Positions 6,191-7,910 of a stretch of DNA of 7,910 nt are shown piece by piece. How positions within the stretch are numbered: position 1 is the stretch's first letter; every line of letters begins with the position of its first letter. A program made the translations under genes and the position numbers. Under the pieces are notes generated by a model. That model was not told where the DNA came from and made no database searches. It saw only the letters and a program-made list of their open reading frames with translations. The DNA is taken from positions 7,857 to 15,766 of the forward strand of contig MHGR01000040.1 of NCBI GenBank assembly GCA_001805655.1, read 5' to 3'. This stretch comes from Omnitrophica WOR_2 bacterium RIFCSPHIGHO2_02_FULL_52_10 (GTDB lineage: Bacteria > Omnitrophota > Gorgyraeia > Zapsychrales > Zapsychraceae).

Positions 6191-7910
6191 CTACGACACC
6201 ATCGGATTCAATTTTTTGGGATCGATGCCCAAATCTTTCGCCGCTTTGTCCACCACGCCAGGCTTGATCTTGCCGCTGCTCAAAAGGCTGCCAAGGGCGG
6301 CAAAGACGATGTGGCGGTCATCGACTTCGAAAAAGTCGCGCAACGCCTTGCGGCTTTCGCTGCGGCCGAAACCATCGGTGCCCAAGGTGACGGCGGGCCC
6401 GGGGACCCATTTCGAAATCCCGTCCGGGAGGGCTTTCATATTATCAGAGGCGAAGATGAACGCGTCCCCCTGGCCCTCCAGGCTTTCGGTGACAAAGGGG
6501 ACCTTCCGGCTTTTGGTTGGGTTGAGCAAATTCCAGCGCTCGGCATGCAGGCCGTCGCGGCGCAGCTCAACGTAGCTGGTCACGCTCCAGACGTCCGCGG
6601 CGATGTGATATTTTTCTTCAAGGATCTTCTGCGCCGCGATGGCCTGGTTGATGATGGACCCGCTGCCAAAAAGGACGGCTTTAGCCTGGCCGCCCTTTTT
6701 ACTGGATTTCTTGAACCGGTACATCCCTTTTAATATGCCGTCCCTGGCCTTATCGGGCATGGCCGGCATGGCGTAATTTTCATTGCCGACGCTGATGTAG
6801 TAGAAAATATTTTCCTGCCGCTCGTACATGCGGCGGATGCCGTCCTGGATGATCACGGCCAGTTCAAAGGCGAACGAAGGGTCATAACAGACGATGTTCG
6901 GCACGGAGGACAAAAGCAGGTGGCTGTGCCCGTCCTGGTGCTGCAGGCCCTCGCCGTTGAGGGTCGTCCGCCCGGACGTCCCGCCGGTGAGAAAACCGCG
7001 GCAGCGCGAATCCGCGGCCGCCCAAATCAGGTCGCCGACGCGCTGCGGCCCGAACATGGAATAATAAATATAGAACGGGATGGTGTTGATCCCCTGGGTG
7101 GAATAGGCGGTCCCGGCGGCAATGAACGAGGAAATGGCGCCCGCCTCATTGATTCCCTCTTCGAGGATTTGCCCGTCCTTGGCCTCCTTGTAGTACAGGA
7201 GGCTGTCGGCGTCGACCGGTTCGTACAGCTGTCCGACGTGCGAATAAATCCCGCACTGGCGGAACAAAGATTCCATTCCGAAGGTCCTGGCCTCATCGGG
7301 GATGATGGGGACGATGAACTTGCCGATGTCCTTGTCTTTGAGCAGTTTCGTCAGAATGCGGACATAGGCCATGGTCGTGGAAACTTCCCGGTCACCCGTG
7401 CCTTCGTGAAATTCCGTGAACAGCTCGTCCGGCGGCGTTTTCAGCGGCTTGCTGGTTTCATGGCGGGAAGGCATATAGCCGCCGAGGGCCCTGCGCCGCT
7501 CGTGTAGGTAGCGCATTTCCTCGGAGTCTTGCGGCGGTTTGTAAAACGGCGTGCCGGAAATTGCTTCATCGGAGAGGGGGATATTGAACCGCGTGCGGAA
7601 CTGTTTCAATTCTTCCTGGTTCATCTTTTTCTGCTGGTGCGTGATGTTTTTGCCTTCGCCGCTTTCGCCGAGGCCGTAGCCCTTGATGGTTTTCGCCAGG
7701 ATGACGGTGGGGGCCCCTTTGAATTCCGTCGCGGCCTTGTAGGCGGCGTACACTTTCGCCGGGTCGTGGCCGCCGCGGTTTAATTTTTCCAGGTCCCCAT
7801 CGGACATGTGCTCGACCATTTTGGCGATGCGCGGGTCGGCCCCGAAGAAATCCTTGCGGATATAACTCCCCGGGGATATGGAATATTTTTGGTATTGACC
7901 GTCCACCACC
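6191..7910 (-). CDS. aceE: Pyruvate dehydrogenase E1 component, AceE type, 5'-truncated by window edge
   Basis: Thiamine-diphosphate enzyme that decarboxylates pyruvate and reductively acetylates the lipoyl groups of the complex. About 572 residues are visible, and the frame runs off the right edge. The first codon seen (GTG, 7907-7909) is not the real start. Compared from memory with E. coli AceE (about 887 aa), roughly 316 N-terminal residues are missing, including the region with the GDG thiamine-diphosphate motif. The visible part matches AceE throughout. GEGKNITHQ carries the equivalent of catalytic His407 (fragment H91), DEARTFGME the equivalent of Glu522 (E205), EEGINEAG the equivalent of Glu571 (E254), and NGEGLQHQDGHSH the equivalent of His640 (H323). 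GTDGFGRSESR and a C-terminus ending in LNPMVS are also typical. No frameshift or internal stop is seen. The stop is TAG at 6191-6193, and aceF begins 26 nt downstream, which indicates an operon. The homodimeric E1 type is clear; the family's 2-oxoglutarate enzyme is excluded by these motifs. Confidence 0.97.
   Translation of the reverse strand, partial: VVDGQYQKYSISPGSYIRKDFFGADPRIAKMVEHMSDGDLEKLNRGGHDPAKVYAAYKAATEFKGAPTVILAKTIKGYGLGESGEGKNITHQQKKMNQEELKQFRTRFNIPLSDEAISGTPFYKPPQDSEEMRYLHERRRALGGYMPSRHETSKPLKTPPDELFTEFHEGTGDREVSTTMAYVRILTKLLKDKDIGKFIVPIIPDEARTFGMESLFRQCGIYSHVGQLYEPVDADSLLYYKEAKDGQILEEGINEAGAISSFIAAGTAYSTQGINTIPFYIYYSMFGPQRVGDLIWAAADSRCRGFLTGGTSGRTTLNGEGLQHQDGHSHLLLSSVPNIVCYDPSFAFELAVIIQDGIRRMYERQENIFYYISVGNENYAMPAMPDKARDGILKGMYRFKKSSKKGGQAKAVLFGSGSIINQAIAAQKILEEKYHIAADVWSVTSYVELRRDGLHAERWNLLNPTKSRKVPFVTESLEGQGDAFIFASDNMKALPDGISKWVPGPAVTLGTDGFGRSESRKALRDFFEVDDRHIVFAALGSLLSSGKIKPGVVDKAAKDLGIDPKKLNPMVS

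Overview
The window carries five genes, all on the minus strand, and reads from right to left. It has two unlike halves. The right part (about 3014-7910) holds the three genes of a pyruvate dehydrogenase complex in the order E1 (aceE, cut by the right window edge), E2 (aceF), E3 (lpd). The left part (221-2963) holds a two-gene cassette: a membrane-anchored SGNH-hydrolase-like protein followed by an AlgI-like MBOAT O-acyltransferase. A probable intrinsic terminator at 165-191 closes the minus-strand transcription.

The E1 is the single-chain (homodimeric, E. coli AceE-like) type. E2 has one lipoyl domain, a peripheral-subunit-binding domain and an AceF-type catalytic domain. E3 carries its own N-terminal lipoyl domain, closely similar to the one on E2. 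Together they convert pyruvate, CoA and NAD+ to acetyl-CoA, CO2 and NADH. The MBOAT/SGNH pair resembles systems that O-acetylate exported polysaccharides or other envelope polymers, with the SGNH protein as likely partner enzyme.

The organism is a bacterium with a Gram-negative-type pyruvate dehydrogenase. The species cannot be fixed from the sequence. The mixture of AceE-type PDH, lipoyl-E3, an AlgI-like cassette and a degenerate TCAGT-type intergenic repeat would fit an environmental lineage such as Omnitrophota, Planctomycetota/Verrucomicrobiota or Desulfobacterota. This is a guess.

The most notable non-coding structure lies at 4789-4870, between aceF and lpd. Six direct heptamers (consensus NNTCAGT) face a set of inverted copies and form a long imperfect hairpin. 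A good Shine-Dalgarno sequence overlaps the aceF stop but lies 82 nt from the lpd start, with the repeat filling the gap. This looks like a repeat inserted between a ribosome binding site and its start codon. The other notable points are a clear base-composition change at about 2964-3013, departures from the usual SGNH motifs in the 1689-2963 protein, and the absence of clear Shine-Dalgarno sequences before both cassette genes. No CRISPR array, tRNA, rRNA or intact mobile element was seen.
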